DNA of 64,000 nt from Desulfovibrio desulfuricans DSM 642 (lineage in GTDB: Bacteria; Desulfobacterota; Desulfovibrionia; Desulfovibrionales; Desulfovibrionaceae), in NCBI RefSeq assembly GCF_000420465.1, contig NZ_ATUZ01000013.1:1-64000 (forward strand), in the 5' to 3' direction. Below the pieces are notes generated by a model, which saw nothing but the letters and a program-made list of their open reading frames with translations, did no database searches and had not been told where the DNA came from. The translations under genes and the position numbers were made by a program. Below are positions 45,530 to 57,500 of this stretch, piece after piece; the stretch's first letter is position 1; the number at the start of each line of letters is the position of its first letter.

Positions 45530-48500
45530 ATGGCAAAGATTGTGCCTTTAACCGGTTGTCAAAAAGAACTGTGGCTCTCGGCAAAAGCGGCGTTGTCCGA
45601 CTATGCCGAAACCTCCATCCGGGGCTGTTATCACATTGGCACCCTGCTCGATCCCGATCTGTTGCGCCAGGCCATCAAGCGTACCCTGCATTTCACGCCT
45701 CTGCCCGCCGCCTCTCTGTGCCAGGATGAAGCCGAGCCGTACTTTCTTGTGGGTGAGCCGCAGGAGCCTGATTTCAGGGTTCTGGACGTTGCTGCGCAAA
45801 CGGACCCCGCCGCCGCTGCCGACCGCATGATCGACGAGTTTTTTGAAGAGCCGGTCGAAAATCCCCTTATGCGCTACGCCCTTGTCATCACTGGCGAGGC
45901 AAGCTGCATCGTTGCCATGAAGTGCTCGCACGTGGTGCTTGACGGGCTGGCGTTCTTTTTTCACATAGCTGTTATTGCGGACGTTTACACAGCCCTCGCG
46001 CGCGGAGAAACGCCAGACCTTGGCGAGCCGTGCTCCTGCGAAGAAGCCTACCTTGAAGATCAGGCGCACTGCGCCTCGCCGCGTTTTCAGAAAGACATGG
46101 CCTTTTGGCAGGAACACCTCTCCCGCCTGCCAGAAAAACGCCTGCTGCGCGCCCTGCCGGGGCGGCCCGATGTGCTTGGCGAGAGCCGCCACCAGAAGTT
46201 TGTGCTGTCAGAAAAAGCCTCGCGCGAAACGTCCGCGCTCATCGCCGCCCACAAGGTCAGCCCCGCGGTGTTTTTTACGGGCATCTACGCACTCATCGTG
46301 TCGTTCATGAGCGGAGAAAAGGACATTGTGGCTCTTGCCCCCGTGGCCTATGGGGAGCGCAAGGTACTGTACCGGCGGCAGGGGGCCATGATGTCGCTGC
46401 CGCCCCTGCTGGTAAACGTGGCCGCGCACGATACCTTTGCAGGGTTGCTGGAGGCCGTCAGCGCACAGAACGGCTCATTTTACCGTCATGTGCGCACGCC
46501 TTACCAACTGGCTGCCCGCCAGCTTGAAGGCAAAAATTTTGCCTTTCTGGCAGATACCTTTGTCAATTTTCTGCCCAATACACCTCCCGGCACGCCAGAA
46601 TTCCCGATTGTCGAGGCGGAGCAGCGGCACAGCGCCAAGGAGCCTATCCTTTTCGGTACCCTGGTCATGCAGGAGCTGCGCTCGGGCTGCTTTTCGCTCA
46701 CGGTGCGCAACAGCCGCAACCATCTGAGCAACAGGGATGTGGAGCGTTTTGTCGCCCGCGTTGAGAGCGTCGTGGCCCAGCTTGCCGCTGGCATTGAGCC
46801 GCCGCAGCTTGACTACCTGCTGGATGAAGAAAAGCGGGAGCTTGCGCAGTGGCGCAGCGGCCCTGCCAGAAAGTACGATATCCGTTCCCTGCCCGAACTG
46901 TTTGACGCGGCGGCGGATGCCTTTGCCGGGCGCGTTGCCGTCAGGGACGAATGGGGCAACGCCCTTTCGTACGCGCAGGTGCGCGAAAATTCTTTGCGCT
47001 GCGCCTCGTGGCTGGCCGGGCAGGGCGTTGGGCGGGGCGGCATTGTGGCTGTGGCGGCGCAGCGCACAGCCAATTTGCCCGAAGTTGTGCTGGGCATACA
47101 GCGGCTTGGCGCGGTCTATCTGCCCATAGATCCCAAGGCCGCACCCGACCGCATGGCCTATATTGTGGAAGACGCCGGGGCAGACATCACGCTTGATCTT
47201 GCCGATCTTGCCTACCGCCAAGCCCCCATAAGTCCCTTGCCGCAAGCACCTCTGGCCGGGGATGGAGCCTACCTGATCTATACCTCCGGCTCCACGGGCA
47301 AGCCCAAGGGCGTGCTGGCTCCGCACGGCGGCTTTGCCAACATGATTCAGGGGCAGGTCGAGCTTTTTGGCGTGCAGGCCGATGATCATGTGTTGCAGTT
47401 TGCGCCGCCCATTTTTGACGCCTCGCTGTCGGAAATGTTCATGGCTCTGCTGGCTGGGGCCGCCCTGTACCCGGTGAGCGACCAGTGCCGCAACGCGCCC
47501 TGGACGCTGCGGCAGTACATGATTGATAACGACATCACCGTTGTCACCCTCCCGCCCTCGTACCTCAATCTTTTTGAGGGAGAGCCGTTCCCCGGATTGC
47601 GTGTACTCATAACGGCGGGCGAGCCGCCGGTGGTGGGCGATGCCCTGCACTATGCCAAGGGCCTGCGTTATTTCAACGCTTATGGCCCAACGGAAACCTG
47701 CGTCTGCGCGACTATGAAGGAAGTTTCGCCCTTTGAGCCGCAACCCATCGGCGTGGGCAGGCCCATCCCCAACGTGACGCTTTCCATCCGCACTGCCGAG
47801 GGGCGCGAGTTGCCCGCAGGCATGGCGGGCGAGCTGTGGATAGGCGGGGCAAGCCTTGCCATCGGCTACCACAACAAGCCTGAAATGACGGAGCAACGTT
47901 TTATCCACATGCCGCAGGAAGGAAACGCCCGTTTTTACGCGTCCGGCGATCTGGCCTTGTGGTCGGACAGGGGCGAAATCCTTCTGCTGGGCCGCGCTGA
48001 CGATCAGGTGAAGATCCGTGGCAACCGGGTGGAGCTGGCCGAAGTGGCCTGCCTGCTTGAAAGCTGCGAAAGCGTCAGTCAGGCGGCGGTGCAGGCCGTC
48101 AAGGATGCGGGCGGTCAGGCCAGCCTTGCGGCTTTTTTTGTGCTGCGGCCCGGCGCATCCATAGAATCGGTGGTTTCGTGGAGCAGAACAAACCTGCCCC
48201 CCTACATGGTGCCCTCGGCCTGGCATGTGCTGGAAGCCATGCCCCTTGCCCCCACAGGCAAGATAGACCGCAAGGCGCTGCAAAGCCTTGCACGGCGGGG
48301 CGATGCTCAGGGCGGCAGTGACCGTAAGCCCCATGCGGGGCTTCTGGAGATTTTTGAGCGCGTACTTGGCCGGGCCTATGATCCCGAAAAGAGCTTTTTT
48401 GCCCAGGGCGGCAACAGCCTTAACGCCATGTCGTTGCTGCATGCCATCCGCAAGACCTTCGACGTTGATATTTCCTTCCGCAGTTTTGTCAGCTGCGAAA

Positions 48501-48540
48501 CGCTGTTTGATGTGGAAGCCCTGCTTGGCGGCGTTCGTGC
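45530..48540 (+). other. Module 1: C (starter-like) - A (Tyr-type) - T
   Basis: The first domain is a full-length condensation domain at the very N terminus, so a starter C that may acylate the first amino acid. Its active-site motif is SHVVLDG (Ser133, His134, Asp138): the first His of HHxxxDG is Ser, the catalytic second His is kept. A1 has A3 YTSGSTGKPKG (584-594), NAYGPTE, GELWIGG and PTGKIDRK. Reading pocket positions against GrsA gives D-A-S-T-I-A-A-V-C-K, the Phe pocket with Trp239 changed to Ser, like published Tyr codes. T1 Ser is in GGNSL (963). Confidence 0.8.
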
Positions 48541-51500
48541 GGAGTCGGCCCTTGCGGGCATTGAAAGCGCGCCGCTCAGCACCGGGCAGTTCCGCATCTG
48601 GGCGTACCAGCAGGTTAACGAAGGCTCCATCGACTACAACATGCCCCTTCTGCTCGAACTGCGGGGCGACAGAACTGCGGATTTTTTGGAAGGTCTGCGC
48701 AGGGCCGCCAACGCGCAGGAGCTTTTTCACTGCACAGTGGCGGGCGATATAGACAATCCCCATTTTGCGCGGGGCAAGGGCGAGGTCTACCTGTGCAGCG
48801 TGGCCATTGCCGATGCGCGCGAAGCAGCGGTATTTTTTGACCAGCAGATCCACACGCCTTTTGATCTGCGTGTGGAGCCTCCCGTGCGCCTTGTGGCCGC
48901 AGTTTTGCCGCAATGCGTTCAGGTGCTGGTGCTGGTGCACCATGTGGCGGGTGATGGCGAAACCCTTGAAATCCTGCTGCAAAATGCCTTGCGTTATTTG
49001 CGCGGCGAGCCGCCCGTGCGCGGCCTGCTGGCTGTGCAGGAGGCTTTTTGCCGCAGGCAGGCCGCCTATGCGGCATCGCCAGCCTGCGCCGATGATGCGG
49101 CCTACTGGCAGGCGGTGCTTACGCCGCCAGTACCCACGGTGAATCAGGCCGCAGGGGCCGCCAGTCGCAAGGGCGCCATGATCGGCGTTGATCTTGATGC
49201 GGAAACCGCGCAGGGATTTGAAATTCTGGCAAAAAATTCTGGCGCGAGCGTGCTGGCGTGCTTTGTGGCCTTGGCGGGGCGCGCGCTCTGCCGCCGTTTT
49301 GAAAGAAAGGAGCTGTTGCTGGGTGTGCCCATGGGCCTGCGCGAAACGCAGGACGAATTTTGCGCTGCCGGGTTCTACGTCAACACCGTCCCCCTGCGTG
49401 TGCGCCTTGACGGCCTTGAAGACAGCGCCGCCGTGGCCGATGCCGTCCGGCAGATGCGGCAGGCCATTGAACACAGCCGTTACTGCGCAACGAATATTGT
49501 GCCCGAATTTTTGGCAACGCATGCGCATTTTGAACCAGTGGGAGTTCCGGGGCTTGAACTGAACAGGCTGGAGCTGGAATTGCGGGCCAGCAAGCTCACA
49601 GCCAGTTTCACCCTTGTAACGGGCACGGCATCGCGCATTGTGCTGGAGTATGACGCGGGTTGCATTGCCGATGCCCCGGCCCTGCTGGATGATCTGGCGC
49701 AGAGCATGCGCCGCGCCTGCGAAGGCCTTGCCCGCCGCAATCCCCGGCAGGTACTGGCCGATGCATGGCGCGAGATCCTGCACCCCGCCAGCTCCGTGCA
49801 GGAAGAAAGCGACTTTTTCCGCGATGGCGGCGATTCCATCAAGGCTATCCAGATAACGGGCATTCTGCGCCGCAGCGGCATAACCGCCTTGAGCGCGCCG
49901 GATTTTTTGCGCAAGCCCCGTTTTGGCGATCTCTGCACCCTGCTGGAAAGCGCCGTCAGCGGCCCTTGTGCGCCGCAGGCAATGGATTACACGCCTGTTG
50001 TCCCTGGCGAGCAGGTTCCCCTGCTGCCTTTTGCCCGCTATTTCCTGGGTGCGCATCCCAGCCACTGGCAGCAGTTTTTCATGCTGCTGCCACTGGAAAT
50101 TCGCGCGGACGTGCCAACGGCAACCATTGAAGCATGGCTGCAAACCCTGCCGGAATATCACGAATCCCTGCGCATGGCCTTTGTGCCGGATCATGCCGTG
50201 CTGCTGGCCGAACCGCAAAAAATAGCCCTGCACTGCCGCGATTTCGCCGATGCTGTGGAGCAGACAAGCCTGCTGCGCGAAGCTGTAGCGGAGATCACGG
50301 CGGGCCTTGATGCGGCATGCGGCAAAACTCTGGGGGCCATGCTGGCCCGGCAGGGCGAGAGGCGCTTCTTGCTGCTGGTGGGGCATCACCTTGCGCTGGA
50401 CGCGCTCTCGCTTGAAACCCTGCGGCAGGGCTTGCTCCATTACTGCCGCACCGGTATTGCCCCGCATGAAGTGCACGGCCTTGCCTTGCGCGCCCGCGAG
50501 GTTGAGCGGCTGCGCGCTGCCGGGGCATTCCCGTCTGCGGAACAGCGCGTTTTGTGGCGGGCTGCCTGCGCAGAACCATGCGAACCCTTGCGCGCCCTTT
50601 TGCCGCAAGGTAGGGGCCGGGACAGGGCCGTCAGCCGCGCCCGTCTGTCCGCGCAGCTTGAGGGCTTTCGGCTGGAATACAGCACCGATGCCAAGGCCGA
50701 TCTGCTAGCCGCGCTTGCCTGCGCCCTGCACGCCCAAGGGCAGAAGGAGGCGGTGCGCGTAACGCTTGAAAGCCACGGGCGCGATGAACTTTTGCCCGGA
50801 TTTGACGCCAGCCGCAGCCTTGGCTGGTTTACGGCAGTTTGCCCCATGCCTCTTGAGCCAGCCCTGAACTGCGCGCAGGCCCGCGAAGCCCTTGGCCCGT
50901 GGCTGGCCCAGCATTTCAGCCCTGAAAACTGCAATGCCTATGGGTACCTGCGGCAGGAAAACCCTGCTGAATTTGGCTATGCGGCGCAGATTGCCTTTAA
51001 CTATCTGGGGCGCGTGACGGGCCTGCCAGACGAAGAGGCCTCCCTGATGATTTCGGCTCTGGCGCCGGGGCTTGTTCCCGAGCTTGTCCACACCGACATG
51101 GAGGCGGACGCCCCGCTGGAACTTTCGGTCTTTTTTGACCAACAGGGCATCCTGCACCTCGGGGCGTGGTTCAGCCCGCAGTGTCTGCCGCAGGATTGGG
51201 TTTTCGGCTTGCTCCAGAGCTGGCTTGCCGCCCTGAAAACCCTGCCCGCCTATCTGCCGCAGCAGACCCTGGATGCCATTTTTGCCGCCTGCGGCTGCCA
51301 TGCGGACGATGTGGAGCGCACCGCGCAGCCGGATGCCGGCCATGCGCCCTTGCTATATCAGTCTCTGCTTGCGCAATCAGGGGTTTACACCCAGCAGGTG
51401 GAATTTCATTTTCGCGGCCCGGTGGATATTTTTGCGCTCATGTGCGCGTGGGAAGCGCTCACCGCGCGGCACGAAAGCCTGCGTTCCCTCTTTCCCATGC

Positions 51501-54500
51501 CGGTGGAGGGCGAATTTTACCGCGTGGTGTTGCGCAAGGGCCGCACCAGCCTTGAGTTCCACGACTTCTCCCACTTGCCGGAAGCTGAGGCCGAGGCAGA
51601 AGCACAGGCCCTGCTGCGCGCGGAACGGCAGCGCGGCTTTGACGTGCAGCGCGGCCCTCTGCTGCGGGCGCGGTTTTTCCGCCGGGGTGCAGACCGCGTG
51701 GTCATGAGCTGGTGCTTCCACCATCTGCTTATGGACGGCTGGTGCATGGGTGTGCTGCTGCGGGAGCTTTTTGCCCTGGCCGGGGCCAAGGGCGGGCCAG
51801 AAAACAGCCGTTTGCCGGAGCCTTTCCCGCTGGAGGCCTATTCCCGCTGGCGCGCGCAGTTTGATGAACGTGCGGCGCGGGCATACTGGGCCGGATTGTT
51901 GCAGGATTTCAGCGGGCCGACCGGGGTTGAGCTGGCCCAACCGGCTCCCCGCGCTGCCGCCTCCGGGGAATTTGGCGAACCGCAGACAGTGGAACTGGAA
52001 CTGGACGCCGCCCGAAGCGCCAGCCTGCAAGAACTGGCAAAAACAGAGGCGGTGACGCTCTCCGCCCTTGTTCAGGCCCTGTGGGCCATTGTGCTCGGCA
52101 ATGTCAACAATGGCTGCCGCGATGTGGTCTTTGGCGTGGTCACTTCCGGTCGTCCGGCGGAGCTGGCGGGCATTGAGTCCGCCGTGGGGCTGTTCATCCA
52201 GACCTTGCCGCTGCGGGCGCGCTGGACAGCCAGCGACTCCCTCGGTGCGCTGCTGGCCCATGTGAAGGAGCAGAATCTGCAACAGATGCGCTATGGCTAT
52301 GTGCCCCTGGCGACAATGGGCAGAAATCTGCTCGACCACCTGATGGTCTTTGAAAATTATCCTGTCGATACGTGTTTTGATCACAACCGTGTTGAACTGT
52401 GCGACATGCGCGGTTTTGAAAAGCTGCCTTACGCCCTGGGCATTTCGGTTATTCCCGGCGTGAATTTGCGTTTTCGCTTTTTATATGATCCCGAGCGCTT
52501 GCCCGAAGAGAGGGCGCTTGGCCTGCGCAATGGGCTGCATGCCGTGCTTGCGGCAGCGGCCTCAGGGGCCAGGCGTACCTGCCTTGCGCTGGAAGAAGCG
52601 GCGAACAATGCTGGGGCGGGCGCAGAAAGGCCCGTCGGAGAGCAGGACGGAGCAGAGCGGTGCGGGGCAGAAAATGCGCCCGATAACGCTGCCGCCGCAG
52701 CCGTGCAAGCCCAGGCCCCGCAGGGGCCGGATGTGGCGGCACTGGCGGAAACCGTGCGCGCTGCCTATGCCGCCGTGCTTGGTTGCCCTGTGGATTCTGT
52801 GGATGCGGATTTTTTCCAGCTTGGCGGTCACAGCCTGATAGCCATGAGTTTGCTCTCGCAGTTGAGCAAGAGCCTCTCTGTGGCTGTGGGCATCGAGGAT
52901 GTGATGGGCTATCCCAGCCCGCGCGCCCTTGCCGCCCGCATTGGCAGTCTGGCAAAGCCGGATGCTGTTATTCCGCGAGTGGAAGGGCTTGCAGCCTACC
53001 CCCTGTCGCCAGCCCAGCAGCGCATCTGGTTTCTGCAAAAGCTGCATGAGGGTGGTCAGGTTTATGTGATTCCCTTTGCGGCCCGGTTGCGCGGCCTCGT
53101 GGATGCCGTGGCCCTGCAAAAGGCTCTTACCCTGCTTGAGGAAAGGCACGACGCCCTGCGCCTGCGCGTGGCGCTGGATGCGCCGGAGCAAAGACTTGCC
53201 CCTGCTGGCGGCCTGCGGCTTGAATGCTACGACACTCCCCTTACCGATGCCGCCTATCTGGGCATGAGCCTGCCTCTGGGGCCGGAAAGGCCCTTGGTGC
53301 GCGTGGCCCTGTTCCGGCAGGAGGACGGCAGCCATGCGTTGTTGTTCTGCTTCCATCACATCATTTTTGACGGCTGGTCGGCGGAAGTTATCACCCGCGA
53401 ACTCAACGAAGCCTACGGCGCTGTGCTGCAAGGCAGCGTGCCGCAGTGGCGGCCCCTGGAGCTGGATTTTGCAAGCTACGCCCTGTGGGAATCGCAGCGG
53501 GAGGCGGAAGGGCTTGAGCAGATATGCAGCGACCTCGCTCCCTTGCCGGAGCGTCTGCGCCTGCCGCTGGATTACCCCCGCCCGGCGGTGCAGCGTTTTG
53601 AAGGGGCCGTGCAGAGTTTTGATATGGGCCTTGAGCGCAGTCACGCCCTCAAAGACTGGGCCTTGCGGGCCGGGGTAACGGTATTTCCCGTGCTGCTTGC
53701 GCTGGTGGATGCCTTTTTGCTCCGCCATACCGGGCAGGACGACATTATTGTGGGCTGCCCTGCGGCAAACAGGGAGCATGAGCAGGTTCAGGGAGTTGTG
53801 GGCCTCTTTGTCAACACCCTCGCAGTGCGGGCGCGCATGAACGCGCAAGGCGGCTTTGCCGAGCTGGCAGGCACGGTGGATGCCGCCTTCAGAAAATCAT
53901 TGTCCGCGCAGAACTGCCCCTTTGAAAAAGTTATCGAAGCCGTGGGGGTGGAGAGAAATGCCGCGCGCAATCCCGTGTTTGACGTATTTGCCGCGCTGGA
54001 AGACGCAAGCTGGAACAATTTTGGCCGCGCGCCCCTGTGCATGGAACCTCTGCCCCTGCCGCACCAGTGCAGCAAGTTTGACCTGAGTTTTTACTTCAAG
54101 GAGCGGGCGGACGGCGGTTATACGGTGGATGTGGAATACTGCACCGAGCTTTTCAGCCCGCAGACAGTCCGCCGCATGACCGAGCGCCTGCTGACCCTTG
54201 CGGACGCCGCGCTGACTGACGATGCAAAACCCCTGGCCGAACTGGATATCCTGCCAGCGCAGGAGCGTGCAGAACTCGCCAGCTTTAACGATACGGCAGA
54301 ACCGCTGGATATCGCCGCCGACATGGACAGCCGTTTTCGCGCTCAGGCTGCCCGCACCCCCCATGCCCCGGCAGTGCTGGACGCCGCAGGTACGGCTGTT
54401 TCCTACGCGCAGTTCAACGCGCAGGTCGATGCCGTGTGCGCGTGGCTGCAAGGGCATGGCGTGGAGCGCGGTCAGTATGTGTGCGTGTGCTTTGACCGCT

Positions 54501-57500
54501 CGCCCGCAATGATGGCCTGCATTTTTGCCGTGTTGCGGCTTGGGGCCGTCTATGTACCGCTTGCCGCCACCTTGCCCGCCGAGCGCATGCGGTCTGTGTT
54601 TGAAGACCTCGGGCAGTGCGCGGTGCTGTGCGAGGCGCGCTTTGTGGAAGCCTTCTGCCAGAATGGGCAGTACGGGCAGCGCGTACTCTCGCCTGATTTT
54701 GAGGCGCTGACCGCTGGCGCGCAGGTGCCCGGCGGTGTTCCTCATTATGAAGCGGAACCGCTGCCGCCGGATTCCCCGGCCTACGTGATCTTTACTTCCG
54801 GTTCCACCGGGCAGCCCAAGGGCGTGCCTATCGAACACGCCAGCGTTGCCAACCGTCTGTTGTGGATGCAGCCGCGCTTTCCCATTGGGCAGGGCGATGT
54901 GGTGTTGCAAAAAACCACTATCACCTTTGACGTGTCGGTGTGGGAACTGTTCTGGTGGTCGTGGCAGGGCGCGGGCATTGCCCTGCTGGAACCGAATGCG
55001 GAGAAAAATCCTGCTCTCATTGTACAGGCCATAGAGGCCCGCCGGGTCACGGTGCTGCACTTTGTGCCGTCCATGCTGCGGGCTTTTCTGGATCATCTGG
55101 AGGCGCACCCCGGCGATGTGCGCAGGCTGCGGTCATTACGCTATGTGTTCACCAGCGGCGAGGCATTGCCCCGAGAACTTGTGGCGCGGTGGAATGCCCT
55201 GACGCATGCGGAGCAGTTGCAGGTGGAACTGCACAATCTCTACGGCCCCACCGAGGCCACCGTGGACGTGTCGTGGCAGCCCTGCCTGCATACGCCGCCC
55301 CATGCGGTGCCCATTGGCCGCCCGGTCAGCAATACCCGGCTGTACGTGCTGGATGCCTGCAAGCACCCGGTGCCGCTGGGCGTAACGGGTGAAATTTATA
55401 TCTCGGGCATACAGGTTGCCAGAGGTTATCTGAACAGGCCCGAACTCACGGCCCAGCGTTTTATGGATGATCCTTTTGCCCCCGGCAGCCGCATGTACCG
55501 CACGGGCGATCTGGGGCGCTGGCTGGCTGATGGCGGCATTGAATACCTCGGGCGCAACGATGATCAGGTGAAAATTCGCGGTTACCGCATTGAGCTTGGC
55601 GAGGTCGAGGCGGCGCTTGGGCGTTGCCGGGGCGTGTCGCAGGCAGTGGTGCGGATGGGGCGCATTGGCGAATACGCGGCGCTTGAGGCCTTTTTGCTGC
55701 CGCAGGGCGGCGCACGACTTGATCTGGCGGGCATCCGCGCGGAGCTTGCGGCCCTGCTGCCCAACTACATGTGTCCGGCGCGCTTTTTTGTGGTGCAAGA
55801 TATCCCGCTGAGTCCTTCGGGCAAGGCCGACCGCAAGCGGTTGCAGGGCCAGCCTCTGCTGGCGGGTGGAGAAAAGGGTGCCGTCCCCGGTGCGCATGGC
55901 CCGATTGTATTGCAGTCTGACGGGCAAGCTGGCCCTCAGTCTGGTCTGGAACCCGGCATGTCTCCCGCACTGATCGAGGCCGTGCGCGAAGTGTGGCGGC
56001 AGGTCATGCCAGAGGTGCAGGCCGGGCCTGATCTGGGATTTTTTGACGCGGGCGGCAATTCGCTCCTGCTGGTGCGGCTGCACACCCTGCTGGACAAGCA
56101 GTGGCCGGGAGTATTCACGTTGGCGGGGCTTTTTTCAGAAAGCACCATCCGCGCACAGGCAGCCTTTATTGCGCGGACGCAGCAGGTTGGCAGCACGGTT
56201 GCAGCCTGCCGCGCAACCACAGCGCCCATAGCCATTATCGGTATGGCCGTGCGCCTTGGCGACTATGCCGATGTGCAGAGCTTCTGGCGCGATCTTGCCA
56301 GAGGCGCGGACATGAATATTCCCATGCCCGGAAAACGGCGCGGTGAAACGCGGCAGATATTTGATGCCGTGGGCCTTGCCTTTGATGATGCCCGCCTGCG
56401 CGAGGCGGCCTATCTTTCGGATATTTCATCATTTGATTACCGGCGGTTCGGGCTTTCGCCCAACGATGCCAGCCTGCTTGACCCGGCCCAGCGTGTGTTT
56501 CTTGAAACAGCCCTGCGGGCTCTGGACGATGCGGGCTACGGCGGCAGCGCCCTGGAAAACGCCGATGTGGGCGTTTTTGTGGGGGCAAGCCCTGTGCGCC
56601 TGTTCCAGACTGCCGTAACGCGGGCCTTTCCCGATCAGGCGGAGCAGACCTACCTGCTCAATGTGCCTTCCAATGTGCTGGCCCGCCTGAGCTATATGAA
56701 AAACTGGCACGGCCCTGCGGCCAGCGTTGATACGGCCTGCTCGTCTGTGCTGGCGGCCCTGCATCAGGCCTGCCGCAGCCTGCACGAGGGCGAGTGCGCC
56801 GTGGCCCTTGTGGGCGGCGCGCATGTTATTGATCTGCCTGTAAAGGCCGATGCGGCCTTTGCCATCGAGTCTGTCTCTGGCCGTACAAGAACCTTTGACG
56901 CCGGGGCCGAAGGCGTTGGCGCGGGCGAAGGGGCGGCTGTATTTTTGCTCAAGCCGCTGGATGCCGCACTGCGCGATCACGACGCCATACATGCGGTGAT
57001 CCCCGGCAGCGCCGTCAATCAGGACGGCAAGTCCTCCAGCATGGCCGCCCCTAATCCCGAGGCGCAGGCCGAGGTCATTGACCGCGCTGCACGGAATGCG
57101 GGCGTCTCGCTGGCAGACATACAGTTTTTTGAGGCCCACGGCACGGCGACGGTTCTGGGCGACCCCGTGGAAATCGAAGGCCTGCGCAGGGCCTTTGCCC
57201 GGCAGGGCGCGCGGCGGGGGCAAAAGGCGCTAATCGGTTCGGTCAAGGGCAATCTGGGGCATCTGGATGCCGCCGCTGGCGCTGCCGGCCTTGCCAAGGC
57301 CGTGCTCTGTCTTGAAAACGGGCTTGTGCCGCCGCAGCCGCATTTTGAGAGGCCCAATCCCCATATTGATTTTGAGGCCGCGCCCGTGCGCGTGGCGCAA
57401 ATGCTTGAGCCGCTGCCCCCGCAGGAGCGGCCCTGGCGCTGCGGCGTCAGTTCCTTTGGCCTCAGCGGCGTGAACACCCATGTGATTGTGGCGGAGCATC

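Noticed and set aside
46475-50608. 1,377-codon open frame opposite the NRPS gene
   Set aside because: It is the antisense shadow of a GC-rich gene; it has no domain, start signal or homology, while the plus strand has clear NRPS motifs throughout.
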